A DNA stretch of 57,666 nucleotides from Paracoccaceae bacterium (GTDB lineage: Bacteria; Pseudomonadota; Alphaproteobacteria; Rhodobacterales; Rhodobacteraceae). The notes beneath the pieces were generated by a model. It did not search any database, had not been told where the DNA came from, and saw only the letters and a list, made by a program, of their open reading frames with translations. Below, piece by piece: positions 41,633 through 50,536 of this stretch (position 1 is the first letter of the stretch; each line of letters opens with the position of its first letter). The stretch spans positions 1-57,666 of the forward strand of contig JALQUU010000011.1 in assembly GCA_023260655.1 (NCBI GenBank). Reading direction: 5' to 3'. The translations under genes and the position numbers were made by a program.

Positions 41633-42757
41633 TCAGGCCCACGGAGTGAGGCGCGCCGCCAAATGCGCAACGCGGTTCCGCACGACATCTCTGATCGGCC
41701 CATGGTTCGGCGCATCTCGTATGGTGGTGAACCAATGCTCTGGCGGGTTCCGCCCCCGTCGCGCGTTCGGCCAATAAAGCGCCCGCAGCACAGCCTCTCC
41801 TTTTTCCGACAGGCGGTCAGGGATCACATGCCCGTTCAGTGTCGCCCAAACCCCGGTCCACGCGCGTCCGACACTCCAAGGATTGTAGCCCCCACCTCCC
41901 GTCACCAGAAGCCTCGATGATCGGCCTTTAAGCGTAGCCACCATGTCCCAAAGCGCATTGTTGGAAAGCGCCAATCCCGACTGCGGATCATCTGCCAATG
42001 CGTCCGAGCCGCATTGCAAGACGATGGCCTCAGGCTGAAACGCTTCGATGGCGGGCATAACCACAGCGTCCCGGATCAGGGCAAACTCGTCATCATTGAG
42101 GCCCTTTGGCAAAGGCAGGTTAAACTCCGTCCCCGCGCCTTCCTCTTCCAAAGCACCTGACCTCGGCCAACGGTTCTCTTCATGCGTCGAAAGCAGCATG
42201 ACATCGGGATCCATCGAAAACGCGTGCGCCACGCCATCGCAGTGGTGGGCGTCGATATCCACATAAGCGATGCGGCCCATGCCTAGACGTCGCAACGAAA
42301 GGATCGCCAGAACGGGATCGTTCAGATAGCAAAAGCCGTTCGCGCGGTCAGGCATTCCGTGATGAGTCCCGCAGGAAGGCGCATAAATCACACCTTCCTC
42401 ACGCAGCATCTCCCCTGCAAGCAACGCAGCCCCTGCCGAAGTCGCTGGGCGCCGCCAGACCTCCGGAAATACCGGATTGGAATGCGTTCCGATATTGTAC
42501 TTTTCGCGAACCATATCATCGACAGCACCCTCACTTTCGGCCCGCTGGAGCGCGGCCAGATAGTCAGGATCATGCCATACCGTAAGCGACGCGGCTTTGG
42601 CCCGCGGGCTGTTTGCATATTGCGAAGCAGGCAGCCACCCCATCGCTCTGCTCAAGTCCATCGCGGTTGTCACCCGCGGTATTCTCAAAGGATGCCACCC
42701 GCCATAAGAAGAGCGGCGGTAAATTTCCGACCCAATGAAGAGCGGTTCAGGAGGCAC
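41633..42757 (-). CDS. Histone deacetylase-family (AcuC/APAH-like) protein (374 aa)
   Basis: Zinc-dependent arginase/deacetylase fold. The tandem-His and metal site are visible: GTHHGMPDRANGFCYLND and YVDIDAHHCDGVAHAF (Asp, His ligands), plus the later LQCGSDALADDP Asp and VTGGGGYNP loop. Bacterial members deacetylate acetyl-polyamines, acetyl-lysine proteins or acetoin-related targets. It starts inside the glutathione peroxidase gene end (11-bp overlap), so both are one transcript, and ends about 100 bp from the tRNA. Physiological substrate unknown. Confidence 0.9.
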   Translation of the reverse strand: MPPEPLFIGSEIYRRSSYGGWHPLRIPRVTTAMDLSRAMGWLPASQYANSPRAKAASLTVWHDPDYLAALQRAESEGAVDDMVREKYNIGTHSNPVFPEVWRRPATSAGAALLAGEMLREEGVIYAPSCGTHHGMPDRANGFCYLNDPVLAILSLRRLGMGRIAYVDIDAHHCDGVAHAFSMDPDVMLLSTHEENRWPRSGALEEEGAGTEFNLPLPKGLNDDEFALIRDAVVMPAIEAFQPEAIVLQCGSDALADDPQSGLALSNNALWDMVATLKGRSSRLLVTGGGGYNPWSVGRAWTGVWATLNGHVIPDRLSEKGEAVLRALYWPNARRGRNPPEHWFTTIRDAPNHGPIRDVVRNRVAHLAARLTPWA

Positions 42758-43307
42758 CCAGCGCCGCCTCGATGGGATCCAAGATCTTGCCAGACAGTGG
42801 CTTCACAGCCGAGCCCCAAGTCCCGAGTACATCACCATTCGGCCCGATCAGGATCTTGTTGAAATTCCATGCCGGCTCAAACCCCGCACTTTCGCGAACC
42901 CATTTGAAAAAGGGATGCGCCTTGGGGCCTTTCACATGGGTTATGTCCGTCATTGGAAGCGTCAGATTGAAATTCGTTTCGCAAAACTCTTTCACGGCTT
43001 CCGCTGACCCTAGCTCCTGACGAAAGTCGTTTGACGGCACGGCCAGCAGGATCAGGCCTTGAGGCGCATAACGATCATAGAGCGCCTGCAACTCGTCATA
43101 TTGCGGCGTAAACCCGCAACGGGAAGCCGTGTTGACGACCAGAACAGGTTTCCCGCGCCAGTCTTCAAGAGTGATGGCCCCGCCCTCGATTGCCTCGAAA
43201 GTGAAAGGGCCAGCGGCGTTGGCGACGCGGCTCACGACGATCCCTCCTGCCAGGAAAATCAATGCGAATATTAAAAGGACATAGCCCTTGCGAAGCGCTG
43301 TAATCAT
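42747..43307 (-). CDS. Glutathione peroxidase, Cys type (186 aa)
   Basis: Thioredoxin-fold peroxidase. The active-site motif VNTASRCGFTPQYDEL carries Cys in place of selenocysteine; the partner Gln/Trp region (ILLAVPSNDFRQELGS) and the GWNFNKILIGPNG-like segment (EPAWNFNKILIGPNGD) are conserved. A membrane anchor or signal (YVLLIFALIFLAGGIVVSRVANAA, about 9-32) predicts periplasmic location, less usual for the family. It is coupled to the deacetylase-like gene downstream. Confidence 0.93.
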   Translation of the reverse strand: MITALRKGYVLLIFALIFLAGGIVVSRVANAAGPFTFEAIEGGAITLEDWRGKPVLVVNTASRCGFTPQYDELQALYDRYAPQGLILLAVPSNDFRQELGSAEAVKEFCETNFNLTLPMTDITHVKGPKAHPFFKWVRESAGFEPAWNFNKILIGPNGDVLGTWGSAVKPLSGKILDPIEAALGAS

Positions 43308-43446
43308 GTTCAGTGTCTCGACGATGGTATACCGTTTGCGGCATTTAATACCATTACACTAGGGCGCGGCCTCAAATCGTCCAGAGGCTGCCGAAAGAGG
43401 GGCGGAAAGCGGCGGAAAGCGGCCGTCAATCCGAAGGGGAAGAGCC

Positions 43447-44850
43447 ATGTTAGATGAAGTCGCGAAAATTGTAGGCGCAGGGAACGTCGCCACGGGGTCA
43501 GAAGCCGGCAAATGGAGCCGGGATTGGACCGGCAACTACATTTCCAACCCGCTCGGGGTCGCGCGCCCTTCAAACGCGGCGGAAGTTTCCACACTTCTCA
43601 ATTGGGCCAACGAAACCAAAACGAAAGTTGTCCCGGTTTCGGGCAATACGGGCCTCTGCGGCGGCACCAAGTCCGACGGCGCTCTGATGATCTCCACGGA
43701 CCGGATGAACAAGATCCGCGAAGTGCGCCCCGCCTCCCGCATCGCGATTGCCGAAGCTGGCGTCATCCTCGATCAGATGCACACGGCCGCAGGCGAACAT
43801 GACCTGATTTTCCCGCTCACTTTCGGTGCGCGCGGTTCCTGCATGATCGGCGGTGTGCTGTCGACGAATGCGGGCGGATCCAACGTGCTGCGGTATGGCA
43901 ATACGCGTGATCTGGTCCTCGGTGTCGAGGCAGTCCTGCCGACGGGTGAGATCCTCAACCTGATGACGGAGCTGCATAAGGATAACTCCGGCTACAACCT
44001 CAAACACCTGCTGATCGGTGCTGAAGGCACGCTCGGGATCATCACAGCGGCCGTTCTGAAACTCTTCCCGAAGCCCCGCGCCTATGCAACGGCCATGGTC
44101 GCGGTACCTTCCCTCGAAGGCGCGCTCGAACTGCTCAACCGCTTGCAAGAAGCCACCGGCGGGCGCGTCGAGGCCTTCGAATATATGCCTCGCCATTATG
44201 TCGAGTATCATCTTCAGGTGTTCAAAGAAGCCAAAGAGCCGTTCGAGCACCCTTACGAAGTCAACATCTTGGTTGAAATCGCTTCGACGTCACCTGAGGA
44301 TTGCGAACCGCGCCCTGATGGCACCATTCCCCTGAACGAGAAGTTCGAGACTGTTCTGGGCACACTGTTCGAAAGCGAGCACGTGCTTGATGCCGTCGTC
44401 GCTCAGAATGAGCAGCAACGGCGCGAAATGTGGGCACGCCGCGAGGCCGCCGGCATGATGATCTCGACCCGTGTTCCGTCGATCAACACCGACGTTGCCG
44501 TTCCCCTCGACAAGGTTTCGACCTTTATCAAGCGGATGGACGCCATCCTCCCCGAAATCGACCCCGGTTTTGCGCCGAACGTGGTGAGCCATCTTGGCGA
44601 CGGGAACGTCCACTATTCCGTCTGGCCGAAGTCCCAAGACCCCGCTGTCCATGACCGTATTCTCGAAGCGGTCGAGGATGAGGCCCTGAAACTCGGGGGC
44701 TCCTTCAGCGCAGAGCACGGAATCGGCGTTTCCAAACTCCCTTCGATGCGGCGCCGGAAGGATCCCGTGGCCCTTGCCACGATGCGCGCGATCAAAGCCG
44801 CGCTCGATCCGAATGGCATCCTGAACCCAGGGAAAGTCTTTCCCGGATAA
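43447..44850 (+). CDS. FAD-binding oxidase, D-lactate / 2-hydroxyglutarate dehydrogenase type (467 aa)
   Basis: Two-domain flavoprotein: PCMH-type FAD domain (about 35-215; VVPVSGNTGLCGG, LGVEAVLPTGEIL, GAEGTLGIITAAVLKL) and FAD-oxidase C-terminal domain (about 215-467; HLGDGNVHYSVWP, GSFSAEHGIGVSKL, LDPNGILNPGKVFPG). It oxidises a D-2-hydroxyacid to the 2-oxoacid, passing electrons to a quinone or ETF (family knowledge). Single gene with AGAG upstream of ATG. D-lactate, D-2-hydroxyglutarate and glycolate remain possible substrates. Confidence 0.9.
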   Translation: MLDEVAKIVGAGNVATGSEAGKWSRDWTGNYISNPLGVARPSNAAEVSTLLNWANETKTKVVPVSGNTGLCGGTKSDGALMISTDRMNKIREVRPASRIAIAEAGVILDQMHTAAGEHDLIFPLTFGARGSCMIGGVLSTNAGGSNVLRYGNTRDLVLGVEAVLPTGEILNLMTELHKDNSGYNLKHLLIGAEGTLGIITAAVLKLFPKPRAYATAMVAVPSLEGALELLNRLQEATGGRVEAFEYMPRHYVEYHLQVFKEAKEPFEHPYEVNILVEIASTSPEDCEPRPDGTIPLNEKFETVLGTLFESEHVLDAVVAQNEQQRREMWARREAAGMMISTRVPSINTDVAVPLDKVSTFIKRMDAILPEIDPGFAPNVVSHLGDGNVHYSVWPKSQDPAVHDRILEAVEDEALKLGGSFSAEHGIGVSKLPSMRRRKDPVALATMRAIKAALDPNGILNPGKVFPG

Positions 44851-44962
44851 TGGGCTTGTGTGGTACCTATAGGTAACACGCAGCGCGGGAATTTTCATAC
44901 CTGAGTGACAACACGACTTGGCTGCTGTAAACGCGAAGCCAGTAGGTTTCAGGAAGTTTCCC

Positions 44963-45481
44963 ATGGATGGCGCAATGGCGTTGGCGTTCCTGCTTGCAGG
45001 TCTGACTAACATGGGGCTGAATCACTGCCGCTACGATGGCTGCTTGGCCGAGCGCCCGATGCAGTCTCGGGCCTCCATCTCTTTCGGCAACGTGATTTTC
45101 CAAGGGAATGAGGTCGGCAAGGAACTCTACGCCCGCTATGACCTCGGCAAAGCCTATGGCCCGTTCCAGCCGATCGTTGGCCTTTCGCTATCCGATCAAG
45201 GCACCGCATGGGTCGGGGTTGGTGCTGCCTTCACCTCCACTTTCGCGGGCGGCCAGATCTACACCCAGCTTCATCTGATGCCGGGCGTTTACGCTCAAGG
45301 CAATGGCCCGAACCTCGGTCACACGGTCGAATTCCGGTCCGGCTTCGAGGCTGGCTACCAAGCTAAGAATGGAATCCGCGTCGGCCTATCGTTCGACCAT
45401 CGCTCGAACGCCGAGCTATCGGCCGTGAACCCCGGTCTGGAAACCTGGGCGCTCAGGGTTTCTGTCCCACTCAACAAGTAA
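44963..45481 (+). CDS. PagL-like lipid A 3-O-deacylase / acyloxyacyl hydrolase (172 aa)
   Basis: Small outer-membrane beta-barrel-type protein. The hydrophobic N terminus MDGAMALAFLLAGL is a probable signal region; amphipathic strands such as ASISFGNVIFQGNEVGKELYARYDL, GQIYTQLHLMPGVYAQG and VEFRSGFEAGYQ follow. GLSFDHRSNAEL carries the His-x-Ser/Asn active-site motif of PagL, and the protein ends in a strand ALRVSVPLNK. AGGAAG lies upstream of ATG 44963; the frame to 44918 is longer. Monocistronic, ended by a terminator. Lipid A modification is inferred. Confidence 0.8.
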   Translation: MDGAMALAFLLAGLTNMGLNHCRYDGCLAERPMQSRASISFGNVIFQGNEVGKELYARYDLGKAYGPFQPIVGLSLSDQGTAWVGVGAAFTSTFAGGQIYTQLHLMPGVYAQGNGPNLGHTVEFRSGFEAGYQAKNGIRVGLSFDHRSNAELSAVNPGLETWALRVSVPLNK

Positions 45482-45486
45482 GAACG

Positions 45487-45511
45487 GCCCGGCCCAGCGC
45501 CGGGCTTTTTC
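45487..45511. terminator. Bidirectional terminator between deacylase and GntR genes
   Basis: GCCCGGC (45487-45493) pairs with GCCGGGC (45499-45505), followed by TTTTT. The GntR gene, on the other strand, ends at 45515. Confidence 0.85.
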
Positions 45512-45514
45512 TTG

Positions 45515-46186
45515 TCAGCGCGCCTTTTGGTGCAGTTGGCTCCGTCGGTAGCTCACCATCAGATCGTTGAACTTACCGCCCTGCACAGCCACGTGATCTC
45601 TCAAGACCGTCGCTGCAGACGCCTCATCACCGTTCTCCAACGCTTCCAGAATGGCACGGTGCTCGCCCAAAGACTGCGCCATGCGCCCTCTCAGTTGCAA
45701 CTGCATGCGCCGGAACGGCTGCAACCGCCGATGCAATCGCCGCGCTTCTTCCGCCAGAAAGTGATTACCGGAGGCGTCGTAAATCAGATGGTGGAAATGT
45801 TCGTTCTCGGCGTAATAGGCGTCCGCCTCGCCACGGTTCACCGCTTCCTCACAGGCCAGCACCGTTTCGCGGATCGCATCAAGCACCGGCTCAGACACCC
45901 GTCGCGCCGCGAGCCTGCCGCACATCGCTTCCAGCTCTGCCATCACCTCGAACATCTCGATCATCTCTTCGAACGCAGGCTGCCGTACAAACGCACCTCG
46001 GCGCGCTTCCAGAACAAGCAAACCAGACGCCGCCAACTGCTGGAACGCTTCGCGCAATGGCGTGCGCGACACGTCAAAGCTATCCGCGAGGCGGATTTCG
46101 TCGAGTCGCTCCCCGTCGGAGAATTCGCCCGTGACGATCATCTCCTCCAGTTTCGCTCTGATTTTATCGGCCATGCGTTCTGACAT
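45515..46186 (-). CDS. matR: GntR-family regulator of malonate operon, MatR-like (223 aa)
   Basis: FCD-type GntR protein: HTH at about residues 25-65 (EIRLADSFDVSRTPLREAFQQLAASGLLV), effector domain from about 80 with LEAMCGRLAARRVSEP and NEHFHHLIYDASGNHFL (metal/ligand His). It is divergent from the TRAP malonate transporter genes with a perfect TTGTATACAA palindrome between them, the sequence I recall as the MatR operator of Rhizobium. It presumably senses malonate or malonyl-CoA and regulates the transport and utilisation genes. The symbol rests on context. Confidence 0.85.
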   Translation of the reverse strand: MSERMADKIRAKLEEMIVTGEFSDGERLDEIRLADSFDVSRTPLREAFQQLAASGLLVLEARRGAFVRQPAFEEMIEMFEVMAELEAMCGRLAARRVSEPVLDAIRETVLACEEAVNRGEADAYYAENEHFHHLIYDASGNHFLAEEARRLHRRLQPFRRMQLQLRGRMAQSLGEHRAILEALENGDEASAATVLRDHVAVQGGKFNDLMVSYRRSQLHQKAR

Positions 46187-46229
46187 GTTTTGACGTTAAT
46201 CCAAGGCTTTGTGTCTAGCAACTTCATTC

Positions 46230-46239
46230 TTGTATACAA
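46230..46239. promoter_or_regulatory. TTGTATACAA palindrome, likely MatR operator
   Basis: Perfect 10-bp palindrome in the 136-bp divergent spacer, 44 bp before the GntR start and 84 bp before the TRAP receptor gene. A TTGACA hexamer (46245-46250) begins 5 bp downstream and is a plausible -35 for the transporter operon, so a bound regulator would block or direct polymerase. Confidence 0.75.
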
Positions 46240-46322
46240 AATCATTGACATAGCATTCCCACACTCCCACAGTCTCGGCATTGCGGCGGGGAGACCGCAC
46301 TATTCCAATGGGAGGAACAAAA

Positions 46323-47306
46323 ATGAGCTTTAAGGCATTCGCAGCTGCGGCCGCGTTGGCTGTATTCGGGTTCGGTGCAGCCGAGGCAAAAGAACTGCGG
46401 CTTTCGCACCAGTGGTCAACCGGTGACGTCCGCCACAAAGTTGCCGAGATGATCGCAAATGATGTCGCTGCGGCGAACGTCGATCTCGAAATCAAGATTT
46501 TCCCCTCGCAGTCGCTTTTCAAAGCCCGCGAGCAGTATAACCCGCTTTCGCGCGGGCAAGTGGACATGATCGTCTACCCGCTGTCCTACTCCGGTGGCCA
46601 GCGCCCGGAATATAACCTCACCCTGATGCCGGGCCTCGTGAAGAACCACGATCACGCCGCGCGCCTGAACGAGTCCCCCTTCATGGCCGAGATCGAAAAG
46701 ATCATGGCTGAGGACGACATCATGGTCCTCGTGCATGGCTATCTCGCAGGTGGTTTTGCCTCGACTGGCGAATGCATCACCCGCCCCGAGCATGTGAAAG
46801 GCCTCACCACCCGTGCGGCAGGCAAGTCCTTCGAGCAAATGCTCGCGGCAGCAGGCGCGTCGATCTCTTCGATGGCTTCCTCGGAAGTCTATAACGCGAT
46901 GCAAACCGGCGTTCTGCAGGCCGTGAACACCTCGTCGTCGTCTTTCGCGTCCTTCCGCCTGCAAGAGCAGGTGAAGTGCTACACCCCGGCTGGCGATGTG
47001 GCCCTTTGGTTCATGTATCAGCCCGTGATGATGACCAAATCCACCTTCGAAGGCCTCTCTGCCGAACAGCAAGCCGCGCTCTCCGCAGCTGCAGAAAAGG
47101 CGCAGTCCTGGTACCTCGAGCAGGCCAAGTCGGAAGATGCGGCATCGGTCGAAGTGTTCAAGGCCGCTGGCGTAACCATCGCCAACATGACCCAAGATGA
47201 CTTCAACGCATGGCTCGCCGTCGCAAAAGACAGCGCCTACAAAGCCTTCACCGATGAAGTCCCGAACGGGCAAGCCCTTCTCGATATGGCGCTTGCGGTG
47301 GAGTAA
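46323..47306 (+). CDS. TRAP substrate-binding protein, malonate operon (327 aa)
   Basis: DctP-family periplasmic receptor. Signal peptide MSFKAFAAAAALAVFGFGAAEA is followed by KELRLSHQWSTGDVRHKVAEM; the central FKAREQYNPLSRGQVDMIVYPLSY and GLTTRAAGKSFEQMLAAAGAS regions bind the substrate carboxylate (conserved Arg). GGGAGGA precedes ATG 46323. Operon position before TRAP permeases and two malonyl-CoA enzymes argues for malonate as ligand. A stable hairpin follows and probably raises expression of this gene alone. Confidence 0.92.
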   Translation: MSFKAFAAAAALAVFGFGAAEAKELRLSHQWSTGDVRHKVAEMIANDVAAANVDLEIKIFPSQSLFKAREQYNPLSRGQVDMIVYPLSYSGGQRPEYNLTLMPGLVKNHDHAARLNESPFMAEIEKIMAEDDIMVLVHGYLAGGFASTGECITRPEHVKGLTTRAAGKSFEQMLAAAGASISSMASSEVYNAMQTGVLQAVNTSSSSFASFRLQEQVKCYTPAGDVALWFMYQPVMMTKSTFEGLSAEQQAALSAAAEKAQSWYLEQAKSEDAASVEVFKAAGVTIANMTQDDFNAWLAVAKDSAYKAFTDEVPNGQALLDMALAVE

Positions 47307-47315
47307 TCCACCCAT

Positions 47316-47354
47316 AGGGCCGGGATCACGAGGGGTGTCCCGGCCCTACCCTTT
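47316..47354 (+). terminator. Intra-operon hairpin after TRAP receptor gene
   Basis: AGGGCCGGGA (47316-47325) pairs with TCCCGGCCCT (47338-47347), followed by ACCCTTTT. It lies between receptor and permease genes and probably attenuates permease transcription. Confidence 0.75.
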
Positions 47355-47397
47355 TCCATACGCCCAAATTCCGTCCTAGACGTAGCGGAGCCTCATT

Positions 47398-47946
47398 ATG
47401 GCCACCCAATCCTCTGCCTCTGCCGCGCGCACAGGCAAAAACCCGATCCTGCGATCCATCGCCGCGCTCTCCACCCTGTGTGGCTGGACCGCCGCCCTGA
47501 TGATCCTCGCCTCCGTCCTCATCACCTGCCAGATGATCTTCATCCGCTTTGTCTTGGGTGAATCGACGATCTGGCAAACCGAGGCCGTGATCTACCTCAT
47601 GATCAGCGCCACGCTTCTCGGCCTACCCTACGTCCAGCTTCTGCGTGGCCACGTGAACGTTGATCTCCTGCCGATCTGGGCGCGCGGGAACATCCGCAAA
47701 GGTCTCGCCATTCTCGTGCTCGCCGCAACCGTTGTCGTTATCGGCATCATGACTTTCTACGCCTACGAAATGTGGCACTTCGCTTGGAAGCGCGGCTGGA
47801 AATCGGAAACGGTCTGGGCCATCCGGCTTTGGATCCCCTACCTCGCCATGCCCTTGGGCTTCGGCCTCTACCTGCTCCAACTCTCGGCCGACCTGATGGC
47901 CGTCGTCTTCGGTATCGACAAGCCCTTCGGGCTGGAGGAAAACTGA
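47398..47946 (+). CDS. TRAP small permease, malonate operon (182 aa)
   Basis: DctQ subunit with four hydrophobic helices (about 25-50, 58-78, 100-122, 148-168). WQTEAVIYLMISATLLGLPYVQLLRGHVNVDLLP is the conserved DctQ core, with Arg-x-His-x-Asn-Val-Asp. Normal length for the family, in contrast to the oversized paralogue at 26769. It is 1 bp from the large permease ATG, indicating translational coupling. Confidence 0.9.
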   Translation: MATQSSASAARTGKNPILRSIAALSTLCGWTAALMILASVLITCQMIFIRFVLGESTIWQTEAVIYLMISATLLGLPYVQLLRGHVNVDLLPIWARGNIRKGLAILVLAATVVVIGIMTFYAYEMWHFAWKRGWKSETVWAIRLWIPYLAMPLGFGLYLLQLSADLMAVVFGIDKPFGLEEN

Positions 47947-47947
47947 T

Positions 47948-49264
47948 ATGGATCCGCTCAGCCTCGGCCTCCTTGTCGCTCTCATCACCATCATCGTCCT
48001 CTTTTCTGGCGTTTCCGTTGCCTCCGGGCTTCTGATCGTCTCGGCGGGCTTCCTCCTCGTGTTTGACGGGGTGCGCTCGCTCGAACTGATGCCCGAGATC
48101 TTTTTCGGCAAACTCAATTCCTTCGCCCTGCTGTCGATTCCGATGTTCATCATCATGGGGGCGGCGATCTCCTCCACCCGCGCGGGCGCAGATCTCTACG
48201 AGGCGCTCGAACGCTGGCTGACCCGCGTCCCCGGCGGCCTCGTCATGTCCAACCTCGGCGCCTGCGCGCTCTTCTCGGCCATGTCCGGTTCCAGCCCGGC
48301 AACCTGCGCCGCCATCGGCAAGATGGGCATTCCGGAAATGCGCAAGCGTGGATACCCCGACGCGGTAGCCTCTGGCTCTATCGCGGCAGGCGGCACACTC
48401 GGCATCCTGATCCCGCCCTCGGTCACCATGATCGTCTACGGCATCGCCACCGAAACCTCGATCGGCCGCCTCTTCCTCGCGGGCGTCTTGCCGGGGATAA
48501 TGCTGGTCGGTCTCTTCATGGCGTGGTCAATCTATGACACTTGGCGCCACGGCTCGGCTCAGGTCCTCGCCCAGCGCTCTTACACACTGAAAGAACGCCT
48601 CGAGATCCTGCCCCGCGTTATCCCGTTCATCATCATTATCTTCGGCGTGCTCTACGCCATGTATGGCGGCATCGCGACGCCCTCGGAAACCGCCGCTGTC
48701 GGCGCGCTTCTCTGCCTTGTGATCGCCATGGTGATCTACCGCCTGTGGTCGCCCCGCAAACTCTGGACCATCCTGTCGGACAGCACCCGCGAATCCGTGA
48801 TGATCCTCTTCATCATTGCAGCCGCCGGCGTGTTCTCCTACATGCTCTCTTCGCTCTTCATCACGCAGTCCATCGCGCAATGGATCAGCGAGCTGGATGT
48901 GAACCGTTGGGTGCTCATGGGGGCAATCAACATATTCCTCTTGGTCGCAGGCTTCTTCCTTCCGCCGGTCGCTGTGATCCTGATGGCGGCACCGATCCTG
49001 ATGCCGATCATCATCGCCGCCCAGTTCGACCCCTACTGGTTTGCGGTCGTGCTCACCATCAACATGGAAATCGGGCTGATTTCCCCGCCCGTGGGCCTGA
49101 ACCTCTACGTGATCAACTCTATCGCGCCTGACATTCCGCTGAAAACGATCCTGAAAGGCTCCTTGCCTTATGTCGCCTGCATGGTGCTTGCGATCATCAT
49201 CCTCTGCTTCTTCCCCTCCATTGCAACCATCCTCCCCGATCTCGTCATGGGGCCCGTGCAATGA
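47948..49264 (+). CDS. TRAP large permease, malonate operon (438 aa)
   Basis: DctM subunit with 12 or so helices. Family signatures visible: IPMFIIMGAAISS, SGSSPATCAAIGKMGIPEM, IAAGGTLGILIPPSVTMIVYG and ISPPVGLNLYVIN. Size is the family norm. The last 4 bp overlap the malonyl-CoA decarboxylase start, which ties transport directly to malonate metabolism. Sodium-coupled uptake is expected from the family. Confidence 0.93.
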   Translation: MDPLSLGLLVALITIIVLFSGVSVASGLLIVSAGFLLVFDGVRSLELMPEIFFGKLNSFALLSIPMFIIMGAAISSTRAGADLYEALERWLTRVPGGLVMSNLGACALFSAMSGSSPATCAAIGKMGIPEMRKRGYPDAVASGSIAAGGTLGILIPPSVTMIVYGIATETSIGRLFLAGVLPGIMLVGLFMAWSIYDTWRHGSAQVLAQRSYTLKERLEILPRVIPFIIIIFGVLYAMYGGIATPSETAAVGALLCLVIAMVIYRLWSPRKLWTILSDSTRESVMILFIIAAAGVFSYMLSSLFITQSIAQWISELDVNRWVLMGAINIFLLVAGFFLPPVAVILMAAPILMPIIIAAQFDPYWFAVVLTINMEIGLISPPVGLNLYVINSIAPDIPLKTILKGSLPYVACMVLAIIILCFFPSIATILPDLVMGPVQ

Positions 49265-50520
49265 CGCTCGGCTGGGCACTCGGCGATCTCCTGACCACAC
49301 TCTTCGAACGGCGTCTCGACCGCGCCGTCTCGGGGAGCACCGAACCCCTCCCGGAGATGTGCCGCGCACTTCTCTCGGGGCGCGGCGAGGTCTCGGGCAT
49401 GAAGCTCGCCCAACAGGTCTTGGCGCGTTATCAGGCAGGATCGACGGAAGAGCGGATCAACTTCTTCACCTTCCTTTCGGAAGAGATGGACGTGGATCCG
49501 GAAAAGGTCGCTGAAGCCGCTCGCGTTTACGCGGAGAACCCGGACGCCTCCAATTTGGAAGCCCTGCTAGAGGTCGCCGAACCTCCCCGGCAAGAACTCT
49601 TGCGTCGCTTGAACCAAGCACCGGGCGGCACTGCCGCGCTGGTTTCAATGCGGGTCGATCTGATGAGGGCCGCCAAAGCCAACCTGTCACTCGAACGCGT
49701 CGACCTCGACTTCCGCCACCTCTTCGCAAGCTGGTTCAACCGCGGCTTTCTGGTCCTGCGCCGGATCACTTGGGAAAGCCCCGCGAATATTCTCGAAAAG
49801 ATCATTCAATACGAAGCCGTTCATGAAATCCACAGCTGGGCCGACCTTCGCCTCCGCCTCGAGCCGCCAGATCGCCGCCTCTTCGCCTTCTTCCACCCCG
49901 CAATGCCGGATGATCCGCTGATTTTCGTCGAGGTCGCTCTCACACAAGGCGTGCCAGGAGCCATCGGCCCTATCCTCACGCAAGACCGTAGCCCACTGCC
50001 CCCCCAGAATGCCGATACGGCCGTCTTCTATTCGATTTCCAACTGCCAATCGGGCCTCCGTGGGATCTCCTTCGGCAACTCCCTCATCAAGCAAGTGGTC
50101 GAAGTTCTGGCCCGCGATATTCCCGGCCTCAGCCGTTTTGTCACGCTCTCGCCAATCCCCGGCTTGGCTGACTGGCTGAAAGATCAAGAAAGCGCCGCGA
50201 GCCTTCTAGGCACCGAAACTCCCGACCCCGAAAAACTCCACAAACTCGCGGCGCAATACCTTCTGAATGCCAAGTCCAAAGACGGCCAACCACGCGATCC
50301 CGTCGCTCGCTTCCACTTGGGCAACGGCGCGCTTGTGCATGACATCCATGCAGGCGCGGATTTGTCGCCGAAAGGGATGAAGCAATCTTGCGGGGCGATG
50401 GTGAATTACCTCTACGAAATCGCCCGCGTCGAAACCAACCACGAGGCCTACGCCCGCTCTCGGAGCGTCGCGGCCTCCAAATCCGTACAAGCGCTTGCCA
50501 AAGAGCCGCGTGGCAAATGA
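49261..50520 (+). CDS. matA: Malonyl-CoA decarboxylase (419 aa)
   Basis: Converts malonyl-CoA to acetyl-CoA and CO2. It has the N-terminal helical domain (about 1-130) and the acetyltransferase-like C-terminal domain. The catalytic Ser/His region is visible in VARFHLGNGALVHDIHAGADLS and MKQSCGAMVNYLYEI near residues 340-385; FFHPAMPDDPLIFVEVALT is another family block. Length matches MLYCD/MatA. It overlaps the TRAP permease gene by 4 bp and is 16 bp before malonyl-CoA synthetase, forming the malonate assimilation pair. Confidence 0.95.
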   Translation: MTLGWALGDLLTTLFERRLDRAVSGSTEPLPEMCRALLSGRGEVSGMKLAQQVLARYQAGSTEERINFFTFLSEEMDVDPEKVAEAARVYAENPDASNLEALLEVAEPPRQELLRRLNQAPGGTAALVSMRVDLMRAAKANLSLERVDLDFRHLFASWFNRGFLVLRRITWESPANILEKIIQYEAVHEIHSWADLRLRLEPPDRRLFAFFHPAMPDDPLIFVEVALTQGVPGAIGPILTQDRSPLPPQNADTAVFYSISNCQSGLRGISFGNSLIKQVVEVLARDIPGLSRFVTLSPIPGLADWLKDQESAASLLGTETPDPEKLHKLAAQYLLNAKSKDGQPRDPVARFHLGNGALVHDIHAGADLSPKGMKQSCGAMVNYLYEIARVETNHEAYARSRSVAASKSVQALAKEPRGK

Positions 50521-50536
50521 TCAGGGAACTATAGCC